Part shown: in pieces, positions 1 through 9,039 of the stretch
Numbering within the stretch: the stretch's first letter is position 1
Layout: each line of letters opens with the position of its first letter
Origin: CALBPI01 sp039033995
Lineage (GTDB): Bacteria; Pseudomonadota; Gammaproteobacteria; Steroidobacterales; Woeseiaceae
Assembly: GCA_039033995.1 (NCBI GenBank)
Contig: JBCCBP010000002.1
Coordinates: 1-64,000 of the forward strand
DNA: 64,000 nt
Reading direction: 5' to 3'
Program-made: the position numbers and the translations under genes
The notes under the pieces: model-generated
Told to the model about the DNA's origin: nothing
Database searches by the model: none
What the model saw: the letters and a program-made list of their open reading frames with translations, nothing else

Positions 1-399
1 CGACGTGGATTGCTCACACTGCTCGCGTTCGGCCTGATCGGTGGTGTCCTTGTCGATGGCAGTTACGCCACCTTCGGCATCGTCGATTATGTGTTTGCGG
101 CAGGCCCGGTAGCGCCGTGGTGGATAATGGGGCGATGGGTCATATTAACCCTGACCCAGACACAATCGATTGCCTGGATGCGAGACCGGCCCTTGTTGGG
201 CAGTTGCCTGGCAGGCATCGCGGCGCCGTTATCGTACGCTGCCGGGTTCAAATTTGGCGCCATTACCTTCCCGCAGGGCTTCTGGTTTTCGATGGGAATC
301 GCGGCCGTCACCTGGATCCCCGCCATTTACCTGATGGTGCGCTTGTCGATATGGCTGATCCCGAACACCAATGCATCACTACAAAAAAAGCCGACCTGA
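1..399 (+). CDS. DUF2878 family membrane protein, 5' end outside window
   Basis: The frame is open from the window edge, so the start is missing; the 129 residues after the TTG at base 10 are the C-terminal part of what is usually a protein of about 165 residues. Hydrophobic segments alternate with short loops, including a GGVLVDG segment followed by an APWW-type turn and an RPLL...PLSYAAG segment that match my memory of DUF2878. This family of small inner-membrane proteins has no established function. The gene ends just before a terminator shared with the convergent LysM gene. Family assignment is from remembered pattern, not a search. Confidence 0.7.
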   Translation, partial: RRGLLTLLAFGLIGGVLVDGSYATFGIVDYVFAAGPVAPWWIMGRWVILTLTQTQSIAWMRDRPLLGSCLAGIAAPLSYAAGFKFGAITFPQGFWFSMGIAAVTWIPAIYLMVRLSIWLIPNTNASLQKKPT

Positions 400-418
400 C
401 TGACTCAGGCCGGCTTCT
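383..418 (-). terminator. Rho-independent terminator of the BON/LysM gene, possibly bidirectional
   Basis: A ten-base stem (390-399 with 405-414, one mismatch) encloses a five-base loop. Seven A precede it on the plus strand, which is a U-tract when read on the minus strand, so it best serves the LysM gene ending at 442. On the plus strand only a weak CTTCTT follows, and the hairpin overlaps the last codons of the DUF2878 gene. Confidence 0.75.
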
Positions 419-441
419 TGCTGGTCCATGCAGACCCTGCG

Positions 442-969
442 TCAGGCTTTCGGTATACGAATGGTCTGGCCGACATAAATTTTGTCGGGATCATCGATGA
501 TACCTGCGTTAGCTTCGAAGATTTTCATGTAAGCACTTGCTTTTCCAAGAAACTCTTTAGCGATCTTGCCGAGCGTATCGCCGCTTTGTACGACGTAGAG
601 CTCAACCTCTTCTTCATCACTGGCGGCGGCCTCCGCCTCTGCCGCGGCCTCAGCGGCGGCGGCCTCAGCTTGCTGTTTGGCGGCAATCGCCGCCTCCGCA
701 GCGGCGGCTGCGACCGGTGACAAAGTCATCTTATTCACGTACACGTCGCTGACACCCTGCACATTGCCCGCCAGCAGTGCACACTTCTGCATGGCCGCCG
801 GAGAGCTGCACTCGCCGGTCAACGACACGACGCCATTCTCGAAATTGACCCCCAGATCCTGAACACCCGGGTTGTTTTGCTCGATCAGTTCTTTGATCTT
901 GTCGACCGCGTCATCTTCTGTTCGAAACAGACGGCGCCCCACATCCTTCGCAAATCCAAAAAGATCCAT
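442..969 (-). CDS. lysM: BON and LysM domain protein (YgaU/Kbp-like)
   Basis: A 175-residue cytosolic-looking protein without a signal peptide. Residues 18-82 form a BON domain (VSLTGECSSP), residues 85-122 an Ala/Glu-rich linker, and residues 123-174 a LysM domain (YVVQSGDTLGKIA ... YVGQTIRIP). E. coli YgaU (Kbp), a potassium-binding protein, has the same order but is 149 residues; the extra length is the linker. The start is fixed by a GGGGGAAA ribosome site a few bases upstream of the ATG. The dodecin gene lies immediately upstream on the same strand, so co-transcription is possible. Whether it senses potassium here is inference from the family. Confidence 0.88.
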   Translation of the reverse strand: MDLFGFAKDVGRRLFRTEDDAVDKIKELIEQNNPGVQDLGVNFENGVVSLTGECSSPAAMQKCALLAGNVQGVSDVYVNKMTLSPVAAAAAEAAIAAKQQAEAAAAEAAAEAEAAASDEEEVELYVVQSGDTLGKIAKEFLGKASAYMKIFEANAGIIDDPDKIYVGQTIRIPKA

Positions 970-1005
970 GCCGGTTTCCCCCTTTCTGATAGTTGTTCTA
1001 CTGGC

Positions 1006-1206
1006 TTATTTGAGTACAAAAGTGACTTTAAGTACCACTCGGAACTCTTTGATTTTACCGTCTTCACAAATGACCTTCTGATCTTTGACCCAGGCCCCTT
1101 CAATATTATCCAGCGTTTCGTTCGCACGCTTTACGCCGTTCTTGACCGCGTCTTCAAAACTCTTGGTCGACGATGAAATGATCTCGGTAACTCTTGCTAC
1201 GCTCAT
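1006..1206 (-). CDS. Dodecin family flavin-binding protein
   Basis: Sixty-six residues starting MSVARVTEI, with the dodecin signature of a short strand, one helix (SFEDAVKNGVKRA) and two strands (IEGAWVKDQKV, FRVVLKVTFVL). Dodecins assemble into hollow dodecamers that store or buffer flavins. I chose the internal ATG at 1206 rather than a longer reading because GAGGGGAA lies about six bases upstream and the domain starts there. It precedes the BON/LysM gene by 36 bases on the same strand. Confidence 0.9.
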   Translation of the reverse strand: MSVARVTEIISSSTKSFEDAVKNGVKRANETLDNIEGAWVKDQKVICEDGKIKEFRVVLKVTFVLK

Positions 1207-1301
1207 GGTGATTCCCCTCAATCTTGAATCTTTTCCGGACTGGCCAGATGGCCAGCAGTCGCGCCAGAGCTTACCAGCGGCCAGAGTCAGCGACAAACGC
1301 G

Positions 1302-1835
1302 TCAGTCGACCAAACGGCCCGCGCGTATGAATCGCTGCTGATAGAACGGGTTAGAGAGTCGCTCGGTCGAAACTAGCTTGCCCGTCGAGGGGGCATGTAC
1401 GAACCAGTCATCACCGAGATACAAACCCACATGCGACGGTTTGCCGTCGAACCGAAAAAACAACACATCGCCTGCTCGCAAGCGATCGTTAGAGACCGGG
1501 CTACTGCGCTGCCAGAGTCCAGCCGTGGTGCGCGGCACCGAATGACCAGCCTCAAGATAAGCGTAGTGCACGAGCCCGCTACAATCGAAGCCGCTCGTCG
1601 ACATGCCCCCGTAGCGATAAGGCGTGCCGACTTGTTGTTGTGCAATCGTGGCGGCGATCAACGCGGGCGTCTGCTGTGGTGTTCGGCGCGTCGGCGTTGT
1701 CTCCGGTATACGGGCCGCACCGCGTTGTCCCGGATCCGGCCCTGATGCGGGTGGTGGCGCCGCGGGTCCCACTGGCGTCTGCCAGGAACAGCCGGCGAGC
1801 AGCAGTATGCCCATCAGAAACCAAAGCCTTTGCAT
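1302..1835 (-). CDS. NlpC/P60 family lipoprotein, murein endopeptidase
   Basis: A 177-residue lipoprotein precursor. The signal peptide ends in LLAGC with the lipidated Cys at 16, followed by a Pro-rich linker to about residue 55. The NlpC/P60 domain follows with catalytic Cys85 (FDCSG), His135 (SHVGLYLG) and His147 (HAPSTG), as in Spr/MepS-like DL-endopeptidases that cut peptidoglycan cross-links. The start at 1835 is favoured over an upstream one by a GGAGG site seven bases away and by the intact signal peptide. It probably acts in the periplasm, anchored to a membrane. It is divergent from the peptidase gene at 1953. Confidence 0.9.
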   Translation of the reverse strand: MQRLWFLMGILLLAGCSWQTPVGPAAPPPASGPDPGQRGAARIPETTPTRRTPQQTPALIAATIAQQQVGTPYRYGGMSTSGFDCSGLVHYAYLEAGHSVPRTTAGLWQRSSPVSNDRLRAGDVLFFRFDGKPSHVGLYLGDDWFVHAPSTGKLVSTERLSNPFYQQRFIRAGRLVD

Positions 1836-1952
1836 TGCGAGCCTCCACGCCGATCCCGATGCATAATACAAGCATACCGCGACTGAACCGGGTATGAACG
1901 TGACCTGTTCAACACGTTGGGCAGACAATCACCACGAATGGAGAACGTATTC

Positions 1953-3182
1953 ATGTCGATCAGGATGCCGCTGCTTGCCGCGTTGCTCTTCAGCTGGACC
2001 AGCGGCTGCGCTATCGCAGAACCGCGTCCCAGCTACGCGCTCGACTATGCCCTGACGCTCGAGCGCAATGGCATTGTGACGGTCTCCTTGACCGTCGCTC
2101 AAAGCAACGGTGCGCTACGACGTTTGCGGCTATTGACCGCCGGCGAAGGGGTCGGGGATTTTTCTGCGGCTGCAAAGCCCACGGCTCCGGGTGAGCGAGT
2201 CTGGACGGTGCCGCCTGCCGGCGGTTCGATTCGCTGGACGAGCGCTTTACCGACATCCGCCCAAGACGGCAGCGTGAGCGCGCTGGTTACCGATACCTGG
2301 GCCGTATTTCGTGTCGAGGACGTACTACCCAGAATCGCCAGCGTCAGCGTGCCCGGCGCTGATGCCGCGACCACGATGCGGATACGGCTGCCGGACGACT
2401 GGTCAATCGCCACCGCTTACGAGCGCTCGGGCGACGCATTTCTGATCGAGGACCAGGCACGACGCTTTGATCGGCCCGACGGCTGGATCGTCGCCGGTGA
2501 TGTCGGCGTACGTCGCGATCAGATCGGCTCGACCCGCGTCGCAGTAGCGGCCCCCCGTGAGCAAAACGCCAGGCGACTAGATGTCATGGCCTTCCTGAGC
2601 TGGCACCTGCCGGATATTCAGGCTCAGTTTCCACACTTCCCAAACCGGCTGCTCGTAGCGATGGCCGATGATCCATTTTTTCGCGGTGGGCTGTCGGCAC
2701 CGAATTCGCTGTTTCTGCACGCGGACCGGCCATTGATCAGTGGCAATGGCACGAGCACGTTGCTGCATGAGTTGTTTCATGTTGGCCTGAGCCGCAGCGC
2801 AGGACCTGGCGCAGACTGGATCGTAGAAGGTCTCGCTGAGTTTTACAGCCAACAATGGCTATACGAAGCTGGAACGGTCACCGAGAAACGACACGCGGCC
2901 ACGTTGCGTCAACTCAAAGACTGGGGTAGCTCCGCCGGCAGCCTGCGCACCAATCGCTCAAGCGGCGCGGTGACTGCACTCGCCGTCGGTGTTTTCCGAT
3001 CGCTGGATGACGAGATTCGCCGCGAGACCGGCGACGAGGCACGGCTCAGTGATGTGGTGAGGGTTCTGGCGAAAGAATCGGGCCCGCTAACGTTGACCGC
3101 GCTCCGTGATGCGACACACGCAGTTCTTGGTAAACCTGCCATTTCTCTGCAATCGAGCCGCCTGCCGGGCTACACCGATTGA
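1953..3182 (+). CDS. Secreted HExxH (gluzincin, M61-like) peptidase
   Basis: About 409 residues with an N-terminal signal peptide (ATG at 1953 preceded by GGAGA). The N-terminal half is beta-rich and resembles the N-terminal domain of M61 glycyl aminopeptidases. The zinc site is visible as HELFH (His272, His276) with Glu292 in VEGLAEFY as likely third ligand and Glu273 as general base. The spacing fits the gluzincin clan. It is shorter than typical M61 enzymes (about 600 residues) and I see no PDZ domain, so substrate and exact family are uncertain. The AAA+ gene follows 135 bases downstream. Confidence 0.7.
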   Translation: MSIRMPLLAALLFSWTSGCAIAEPRPSYALDYALTLERNGIVTVSLTVAQSNGALRRLRLLTAGEGVGDFSAAAKPTAPGERVWTVPPAGGSIRWTSALPTSAQDGSVSALVTDTWAVFRVEDVLPRIASVSVPGADAATTMRIRLPDDWSIATAYERSGDAFLIEDQARRFDRPDGWIVAGDVGVRRDQIGSTRVAVAAPREQNARRLDVMAFLSWHLPDIQAQFPHFPNRLLVAMADDPFFRGGLSAPNSLFLHADRPLISGNGTSTLLHELFHVGLSRSAGPGADWIVEGLAEFYSQQWLYEAGTVTEKRHAATLRQLKDWGSSAGSLRTNRSSGAVTALAVGVFRSLDDEIRRETGDEARLSDVVRVLAKESGPLTLTALRDATHAVLGKPAISLQSSRLPGYTD

Positions 3183-3317
3183 GCGGCTCCGCGACGCCTG
3201 GCAGACGCCGAAGGTTTTTGTGCGCGAGTTCACAGCTCCGCCGGTTCGGGCTGACAGCGCGGCATGGACTCGCACACCATAGGCGGACGACTAACAACGA
3301 GAACGACCAGGGTCACT

Positions 3318-4808
3318 ATGCCGGATAAACATGAACTTGGGCTGCTATTGAAATCCAGCGTGCCGCTTGTCTGCATCGAGACACGCGATGAGCCTACCGT
3401 GCTGCGGCTGCTAACGGATATCGCAATCGGTGCAAGCGCCAACCAACACCGCCCATTGTTTCGATGGAGCGTGACCGATGGACTACAGCGCATCGATATT
3501 GAGCTGGCGCCACAGCCTCTGAATAGCGAGCCAACGGACGTGCTCGGCCATATTCGTGCAATCACGACGCCTGGGATTTACTGCCTGCTGGATTTCCACC
3601 CCTACCTTAACGACCCGTTGCATGTTCGCAAAATCAAGGATATCTGCATCGCGTTCGCCAAGAATGGCAGCAAATTGGTGCTGATCAGCGCCTCGATCTC
3701 GCTGCCGGACGACCTGCAGCACTTTTCTGCCAGTTACCAGATGAGTTTTCCCAACGAGCAACGACGCAAACAGATCGTGCAGGACATTGCTAGAGAATGG
3801 CGCGACCAGAATGGCGGCCAGAGTGTGCGGTCTGACCGTCGCGCCCTGGATATGCTGGTGCGCAATCTCGCCGGCCTATCAACCGGCGACGTGAAGCGCC
3901 TGGCGCGCAACGCGATCGCCGATGATGGCGTGATCGACGATAGCGATATCGAGCAGGTCATGCAGGCAAAGTACAAACTGCTGAACAACGATGGTGTGCT
4001 GTCCTACGAATATGACACCGCGAAGTTCGCCGAATTGGCTGGCATGCGCCGACTGAAAGACTGGATCCGAAAACGCCGGCGCGTTTTCGTCGGCGAAAGC
4101 GACAATGCCGCGCTGGATCCACCCAAAGGCGTGTTGCTTATCGGCGTACAGGGCTGCGGCAAAAGCCTGGCTGCCAAAGCGACTGCCGGTGCACTGGGCA
4201 CGCCCCTGTTACGACTAGAGTTTGGCAGTCTGTTTAACAAGTACCACGGCGAGACAGAACGCAATCTGCGTGAAGCGCTGCAAATGGCAGGCACGATGGC
4301 CCCGTGCGTACTGTGGATCGATGAACTGGAGAAAGGCCTTGCCGGGCGCGATGATTCATCCGGTACGGCGCAGCGCGTACTGGGTACCTTCCTGACCTGG
4401 ATGGCCGAACGACAACCGGGCGTATTTATCGTCGCCACCGCGAATGAAATCGAGCGATTGCCGCCGGAACTGGTACGTAAGGGACGGTTTGACGAAATTT
4501 TCTTTGTCGATCTTCCGGCGAGCGACATTCGCGAGGAAATTCTTAGTATTCACCTGCGTCGCCGCGGCTTCCCATGCGACACCATCGCACTGCCGGAGGT
4601 TGCGGCTGCGACAGACCGATTCTCGGGCGCCGAACTTGAACAATTGGTAGTCAGCGCGTTTTATGCGGCCGATGCCGAGCAGCAAACACTCAGTACCGCC
4701 CACCTGATCGAAGAGGCATCAAAAACACGCCCATTGGCCGTTGTGATGCGGGAAGGCATCGACCGATTGCGTGCCTGGGCGAGCGCACGAACCGTACCGG
4801 CAGACTAA
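3318..4808 (+). CDS. AAA+ ATPase, Ycf46-like
   Basis: 496 residues. The N-terminal 200 residues are a degenerate AAA-like region with no Walker motifs. The C-terminal half is a full AAA module: Walker A GVQGCGKS (276-283), Walker B LWIDELEK (Asp335, Glu336), sensor ATAN and the RKGRFDE motif carrying arginine fingers. This layout is that of the Ycf46 family, best known from plastids and cyanobacteria but present in many bacteria, where its role is unclear. The ATG at 3318 begins MPDKHELG, where the conserved part starts. It is a soluble protein and probably hexameric by analogy. Confidence 0.85.
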   Translation: MPDKHELGLLLKSSVPLVCIETRDEPTVLRLLTDIAIGASANQHRPLFRWSVTDGLQRIDIELAPQPLNSEPTDVLGHIRAITTPGIYCLLDFHPYLNDPLHVRKIKDICIAFAKNGSKLVLISASISLPDDLQHFSASYQMSFPNEQRRKQIVQDIAREWRDQNGGQSVRSDRRALDMLVRNLAGLSTGDVKRLARNAIADDGVIDDSDIEQVMQAKYKLLNNDGVLSYEYDTAKFAELAGMRRLKDWIRKRRRVFVGESDNAALDPPKGVLLIGVQGCGKSLAAKATAGALGTPLLRLEFGSLFNKYHGETERNLREALQMAGTMAPCVLWIDELEKGLAGRDDSSGTAQRVLGTFLTWMAERQPGVFIVATANEIERLPPELVRKGRFDEIFFVDLPASDIREEILSIHLRRRGFPCDTIALPEVAAATDRFSGAELEQLVVSAFYAADAEQQTLSTAHLIEEASKTRPLAVVMREGIDRLRAWASARTVPAD

Positions 4809-4917
4809 GCGCCGCTGGCTGTCAACCGCGTCATTCTGCGGATGTGTGAGCGGGCTCACGGAAGTGTCGCAGGATTGCGACTATGCTTTTGGTCTATTCA
4901 GCAGTGAAGTCACCGTT

Positions 4918-5202
4918 ATGTCGCAGCCAGCATTTGATAACTCCATGGTATTGCCTAGCCACGTTGGTCATCGCGCAAGCCGGAAAATCTGGCTGCCCAA
5001 CGTCGTCTACGAAAGTGTCCCGTATTTCTACATCCTGGCAGGCTTCGCGGCGTTGTTTGCAACGCTGTATATCAACGCCTGGTATTGGGTAGTACCACAC
5101 TGGATCCTGTTCACAGCACTGTGTTTACACGCGGGTACGCGCATTATCTACAAGCGCTATAAATACCGTACCGCGCGCCGGCGAGCCGCTGAAGACGCGT
5201 AA
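4918..5202 (+). CDS. Small conserved-looking inner-membrane protein
   Basis: Ninety-four residues starting at the ATG at 4918 (MSQPAFDNS). A longer reading exists from 4771 but overlaps the AAA+ gene in another frame. Two hydrophobic helices (about residues 37-54 and 57-75) are followed by a strongly basic C-terminal tail, which by the positive-inside rule should be cytosolic. I do not recognise a family. It lies 109 bases after the AAA+ gene and may be expressed on its own. Confidence 0.6.
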   Translation: MSQPAFDNSMVLPSHVGHRASRKIWLPNVVYESVPYFYILAGFAALFATLYINAWYWVVPHWILFTALCLHAGTRIIYKRYKYRTARRRAAEDA

Positions 5203-5315
5203 TAACTGACGTCCCAGTAAGATCACCCGCCAGTCCTATGCCGGGGACGCTAGATTGCGCTTGACGCACGCGATGGCATCGCAGAGCATTTGTGCTTTAG
5301 ACGCTGGAATCGTGC

Positions 5316-5573
5316 ATGCGTGCGCTGAAACGAGAATTGGTGATCGCTGGCATCATCTTGCTGCTAACCCTGGTTGTGGTATTCCCGCTCACCTACGTGA
5401 TCGGCAGCAAAACGCTGGGTAGCTACGGAGACGACGGGACATTGGGGTCGTTCGTTGGCTCATTGTTTTCGGAACTCGGCGCCGGCAATCAGGCAATCTG
5501 GTTTTTCCTACTATCCCCGTTACTGGCAATCAGCGTCACGAGGATCGGCTGGGCGAGCTTTAAACGGCTGTGA
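5316..5573 (+). CDS. Hypothetical two-helix membrane protein
   Basis: Eighty-five residues with two clear membrane helices (about 9-30 and 60-77) joined by a Gly-rich, mildly acidic loop. The basic N-terminus (MRALKRE) should be cytosolic. No strong ribosome site is visible upstream. I do not recognise the family. It sits between two other small plus-strand genes of unknown function. Confidence 0.55.
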   Translation: MRALKRELVIAGIILLLTLVVVFPLTYVIGSKTLGSYGDDGTLGSFVGSLFSELGAGNQAIWFFLLSPLLAISVTRIGWASFKRL

Positions 5574-5674
5574 TCAACGTCTCATTTCAGGGCCTGAGAG
5601 TAGAGAAAACGGTAGCTTAGAGCTACATTTACGTGTTGACACTAAATACTGTGGAACTGTCCGCTGCACAACCG

Positions 5675-6049
5675 ATGGCATCCTTGTTCAACAAAATGAA
5701 AGAACTTCTGGCGAAGGATCAGCAGGTGGACATTCTCCCACCTGACACTCAGATCCCAACGCACCAGAACCGGCGTACCCATGCCAAACCGCAGCAGCCC
5801 CGGCACGAAACGCCGGACCTGGGTAAGAGACTGGGCGAGGAATCATCTGACAATCCGATTTTTGTGACTGACGCTCCCATCGAGGCCGATGAGTCGCCCA
5901 ATATCGAGATCACTCAGGAATTGCACGTCATCAGTGAAGAGCTCACGCTGACCGAAGACGATGAATTCTTCAGCAACGAAGGCTACAACCCGTACGACAC
6001 CAATGGCGAACACAAGGCCGGAGTCTGGGACAAGCTGAAGAAGCGCTAA
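5675..6049 (+). CDS. Hypothetical acidic soluble protein
   Basis: About 124 residues from the ATG at 5675; a GTG at 5633 would give 138. No start has a convincing ribosome site. The N-terminus (MASLFNKMKELLAKDQQ) looks helical, the middle is Pro/His/Gln-rich and probably disordered, and the last 50 residues are strongly acidic before a basic end (WDKLKKR). There is no membrane segment or signal peptide. I do not recognise a family; the composition suggests a flexible adaptor, which is speculation. Confidence 0.5.
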   Translation: MASLFNKMKELLAKDQQVDILPPDTQIPTHQNRRTHAKPQQPRHETPDLGKRLGEESSDNPIFVTDAPIEADESPNIEITQELHVISEELTLTEDDEFFSNEGYNPYDTNGEHKAGVWDKLKKR

Positions 6050-6089
6050 CGCGGCGACCTGAGCTTCGCCCAACTCGATCACATAACAG

Positions 6090-7775
6090 CTACCGACGTT
6101 GCTCGGTAGACGCGTCGCGCACACCTTTGAATTCATTCCCCTCGCGCCACTGGGGCCAAGCATCACTCCGGGCTACTACGCGAGCGACACCCAGATAGAG
6201 CTCGAGATCTTCCTGCATGCCGCGCCAGTCCCAGCCGTCGTGAATTTCGTCGCTCGGCTGATGATAGCGCTCGGCCGTATGTTTCGCGGCAGCGGCCAGC
6301 CCGTACTCGCGACCTTTTTCGCGATGATCGACGCCGGCTTTGGCATACAACACCGGCACGCCATATTTGGCGAAATTGAAATGATCTGAGCGGTAGAAGA
6401 AGCCCTTCTCAGGCGTACTCTCCGGCGCCAGCACGCGATCCTGATTCGCGGCGATATCGGCCAGAATATCCTCGAGCGTCGAACTGCCGTAGCCGATCAC
6501 CGCAACATCCCGGGTCGGCCCGATGATACCCATCGCGTCGATATTGATCAGCGCTGCCATCTTTTCGAGTGCAACAGTCGGATTCCTTGCGTACCACGCG
6601 GACCCCAGCAAACCCGATTCTTCGGCCGTCACAGCGAGAAACAAATAGCTACGCCGGCGCGGTTCTTGCGACAGAACACGCGCCATTTCAAGCAACGCAG
6701 CCGTCCCCGACGCATTGTCGACGGCGCCGTTGTAGATGCCGTCGGCGCCGCCCGCGTCGACGCTACCCAGATGATCCCAATGCGCACTGAATGCGACGGT
6801 CTCATCGCTGACTTCACCCGGCAGCAACGCGACAACATTGTTGGACTTGGAGCGCTTCAGGCGATTTTCTACCGAGGCGCTGACCGTCACCGGAAACTCG
6901 ACCGGCTTGAATCCTGGTTCGGCCGCCGCCGCACGGAGCATGGCGTAGTCGTGGCCGGCATACTCAAATAACGCCACAGCCGCTGGCATCGTGATCCAGC
7001 TTTCGATGGCTGCCCTCGACGCATTCCCGTCCGAGGATTCGAGATCAAATTGAGGGCCGTTCCAGCCGCCGCTCACGACAATCCACGGATAGCCGGCGGC
7101 CTCAAGTTCGTGCACAAGAATGACGCCGGCGGCACCCTGACGTGCTGCTTCCTCGTATTTGTACGTCCAGCGGCCGTAGTAGGTCATGCTGCGGCCGTTG
7201 AATAGCTCCGGGTCGCCCGTCGCAAAACCGGGGTCATTGACGAGCATCACAACCGTCTTGCCTGCCACGTCGATTCCAGCATAGTCATTCCAATCGTATT
7301 CCGGCGCGACGATACCGTAACCCACGAAGACCACCGCGCTATCCGTAATGCTGCTTTTCTCCACCACACGCTTCGTCCACATCACGCGCACGTCATCTTT
7401 AAGACTCAAAGGCGCCTCAGACTCGCTGGTTTCGAATGTCATCGGCGAAACGGTTTCCGCGGTGATTTCCACCAACGGCACTTCCTGCAGGAAGTTGCCC
7501 TGGTTACCACCCACCAGGCCAGACGCCTTGAATGCCGAGATCAGATAATCGGTTGTCTTTTGTTCACCCTCGGATGATGGCGAACGCCCGTCAAATGCAT
7601 CAGACGAGAGTTGCTCGACATCCTGCCGAAAGCGATCCATGTCGACTGTGGCGACGACCGATGGTTGCCTTACGCTGTCGCCCTCGGCAGGCGCTGGTTC
7701 GTCACCGACTGACGTGCGCTCGCCACACCCGGCGCATACAACAATAAAAGCCAAAACAAAGATTCTTGCCAACAT
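6090..7775 (-). CDS. M28 family zinc peptidase lipoprotein with PA-domain insert
   Basis: 561 residues. A lipoprotein signal (VVCAGC) is followed by an M28 fold interrupted by a protease-associated domain at about 140-300. Zinc ligand motifs are visible: SAHWDHLG, NGAVDNASG, TAEESGLLGS, NIDAMG and the late YRSDHFNF histidine. These match co-catalytic two-zinc aminopeptidases of the M28 family. The start at 7775 gives the shortest intact lipoprotein signal and has GGGAGA upstream; ATG at 7787 is an alternative. It likely degrades peptides in the periplasm. It is divergent from dps. Confidence 0.9.
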   Translation of the reverse strand: MLARIFVLAFIVVCAGCGERTSVGDEPAPAEGDSVRQPSVVATVDMDRFRQDVEQLSSDAFDGRSPSSEGEQKTTDYLISAFKASGLVGGNQGNFLQEVPLVEITAETVSPMTFETSESEAPLSLKDDVRVMWTKRVVEKSSITDSAVVFVGYGIVAPEYDWNDYAGIDVAGKTVVMLVNDPGFATGDPELFNGRSMTYYGRWTYKYEEAARQGAAGVILVHELEAAGYPWIVVSGGWNGPQFDLESSDGNASRAAIESWITMPAAVALFEYAGHDYAMLRAAAAEPGFKPVEFPVTVSASVENRLKRSKSNNVVALLPGEVSDETVAFSAHWDHLGSVDAGGADGIYNGAVDNASGTAALLEMARVLSQEPRRRSYLFLAVTAEESGLLGSAWYARNPTVALEKMAALINIDAMGIIGPTRDVAVIGYGSSTLEDILADIAANQDRVLAPESTPEKGFFYRSDHFNFAKYGVPVLYAKAGVDHREKGREYGLAAAAKHTAERYHQPSDEIHDGWDWRGMQEDLELYLGVARVVARSDAWPQWREGNEFKGVRDASTEQRR

Positions 7776-7904
7776 GGAGTCTCCCATCGGTCGCAGTATT
7801 GTCAATCGCGACCATTGAGATAATGAACTGGTTAGGGTCGCCAGGGTTGCCTATCATGACACCCTGATTGAGAGTTTAACGCACCAATCGCACAGGAGTA
7901 GCGC

Positions 7905-8375
7905 ATGGACATCAACATCGGTATCAGCGAAGACAATCGCAAGCTTATTGGTGAGGGTTTGTCGCGTTTATTGGCGGATTCTTACACCACATATCTAAAG
8001 ACGCATAACTTCCACTGGAATGTCACCGGTCCGATGTTTGCGACCTTGCATACGCTGTTCGAGACACAGTACACCGAGCTCGCCGTGGCGGTCGACGACA
8101 TTGCCGAGCGAATTCGAGCACTCGGCATAGCAGCACCGGGCTCCTACAAAGCATTCTCCGAGCTATCGGTTATCCCGGAAGAAACCGGCACGCCAAAGGC
8201 CGAAGACATGATCCGACAGTTAGTGGAAGCGCAGGAAGCGATCGCTCGCACAGCGCGCGAAGTCATGCCCCTCGCCGAGGCGGCCGCCGATGAGCCCACG
8301 GCCGATCTGTTGACACAGCGTATGCAGGCTCACGAAAAAAATGCCTGGATGCTTCGCAGCTTGCTGGCAGGCTGA
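7905..8375 (+). CDS. dps: Dps family DNA-protecting ferritin-like protein
   Basis: 156 residues, standard length for Dps. Ferroxidase ligands line up with E. coli Dps as His37, His49, Glu53, Asp64 and Glu68 (THNFHWNV, LHTLFE, VDDIAER); position 53 is Glu where E. coli has Asp. Dps dodecamers oxidise and store iron with peroxide and protect DNA in stationary phase. AGGAG lies five bases before the ATG. The N-terminus is short and acidic and lacks the Lys-rich tail used by E. coli Dps for DNA binding, so DNA compaction may be weak. Confidence 0.95.
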   Translation: MDINIGISEDNRKLIGEGLSRLLADSYTTYLKTHNFHWNVTGPMFATLHTLFETQYTELAVAVDDIAERIRALGIAAPGSYKAFSELSVIPEETGTPKAEDMIRQLVEAQEAIARTAREVMPLAEAAADEPTADLLTQRMQAHEKNAWMLRSLLAG

Positions 8376-8442
8376 CCGCTGGTTGACGACATGTTGACAG
8401 GCAAGTACGCTGCCCCGAGCTAATCGAGCGCAGGGGAGCCTC

Positions 8443-9027
8443 ATGTCCATTCGTATCGCCTTTGACCTTACCGATAAGGATCTTGATCATTTCCGTATGA
8501 TCATGCAGCAGGCCAGCAAGAATGCTGAAAGCCTGTCCGAGCAACAGATCATCGAGGCAGCTGAGACGGTCATGGTCGAAGTTGGCGAAGCGACCGTTCC
8601 AGATTTCATTACGGAACGCCTGAGCAAACTGAAAGTCATGACCGGCATGCTGCGCGACAGCGAATGGCAACTGCCCGAGGAAGAAACCAGCCGTGTGCTC
8701 AGTGCGCTTGCATATTTCAGCGAACCTGAGGATCTGATCCCGGACCATATCCCAGGACTGGGCTTTCTGGATGATGCGATTATGGTCGAGCTCGTGGTTC
8801 GCGAGCTCAAGCATGAGATCGAAGCCTACGAGGATTTCTGCGCCTTCCGTGACCGCGAGGAACAGAAGCGCGATGAGGCCGAAGACGACGTCACTCGCGA
8901 AGAATGGCTTGCCGGGCGGCGCATGGAGTTACATTCCCGGATGCGTCGCCGACGCCGTGGTGGCCGTCGTCGCCGTCGTAGCGGCGGCGGCAGCAGCGGC
9001 GGCAAATCCCCGTTTTCGCTATTCTGA
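8443..9027 (+). CDS. YkvA-like (DUF1232) protein with Arg/Gly-rich tail
   Basis: 194 residues. The motif DLIPDHIPGLGFLDDA at about 97-112 is the hallmark of the YkvA/DUF1232 family, usually a short membrane-associated domain. Here it sits inside a longer acidic helical protein. The last 35 residues switch to an Arg-rich then Gly/Ser-rich low-complexity tail (RRRRRGGRRRRRSGGG). Such a tail would suit nucleic-acid or membrane-phospholipid contact, but that is inference. It follows dps by 67 bases and precedes a small hypothetical gene by 12. Confidence 0.72.
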   Translation: MSIRIAFDLTDKDLDHFRMIMQQASKNAESLSEQQIIEAAETVMVEVGEATVPDFITERLSKLKVMTGMLRDSEWQLPEEETSRVLSALAYFSEPEDLIPDHIPGLGFLDDAIMVELVVRELKHEIEAYEDFCAFRDREEQKRDEAEDDVTREEWLAGRRMELHSRMRRRRRGGRRRRRSGGGSSGGKSPFSLF

Positions 9028-9039
9028 GCCGTCGCTCGA

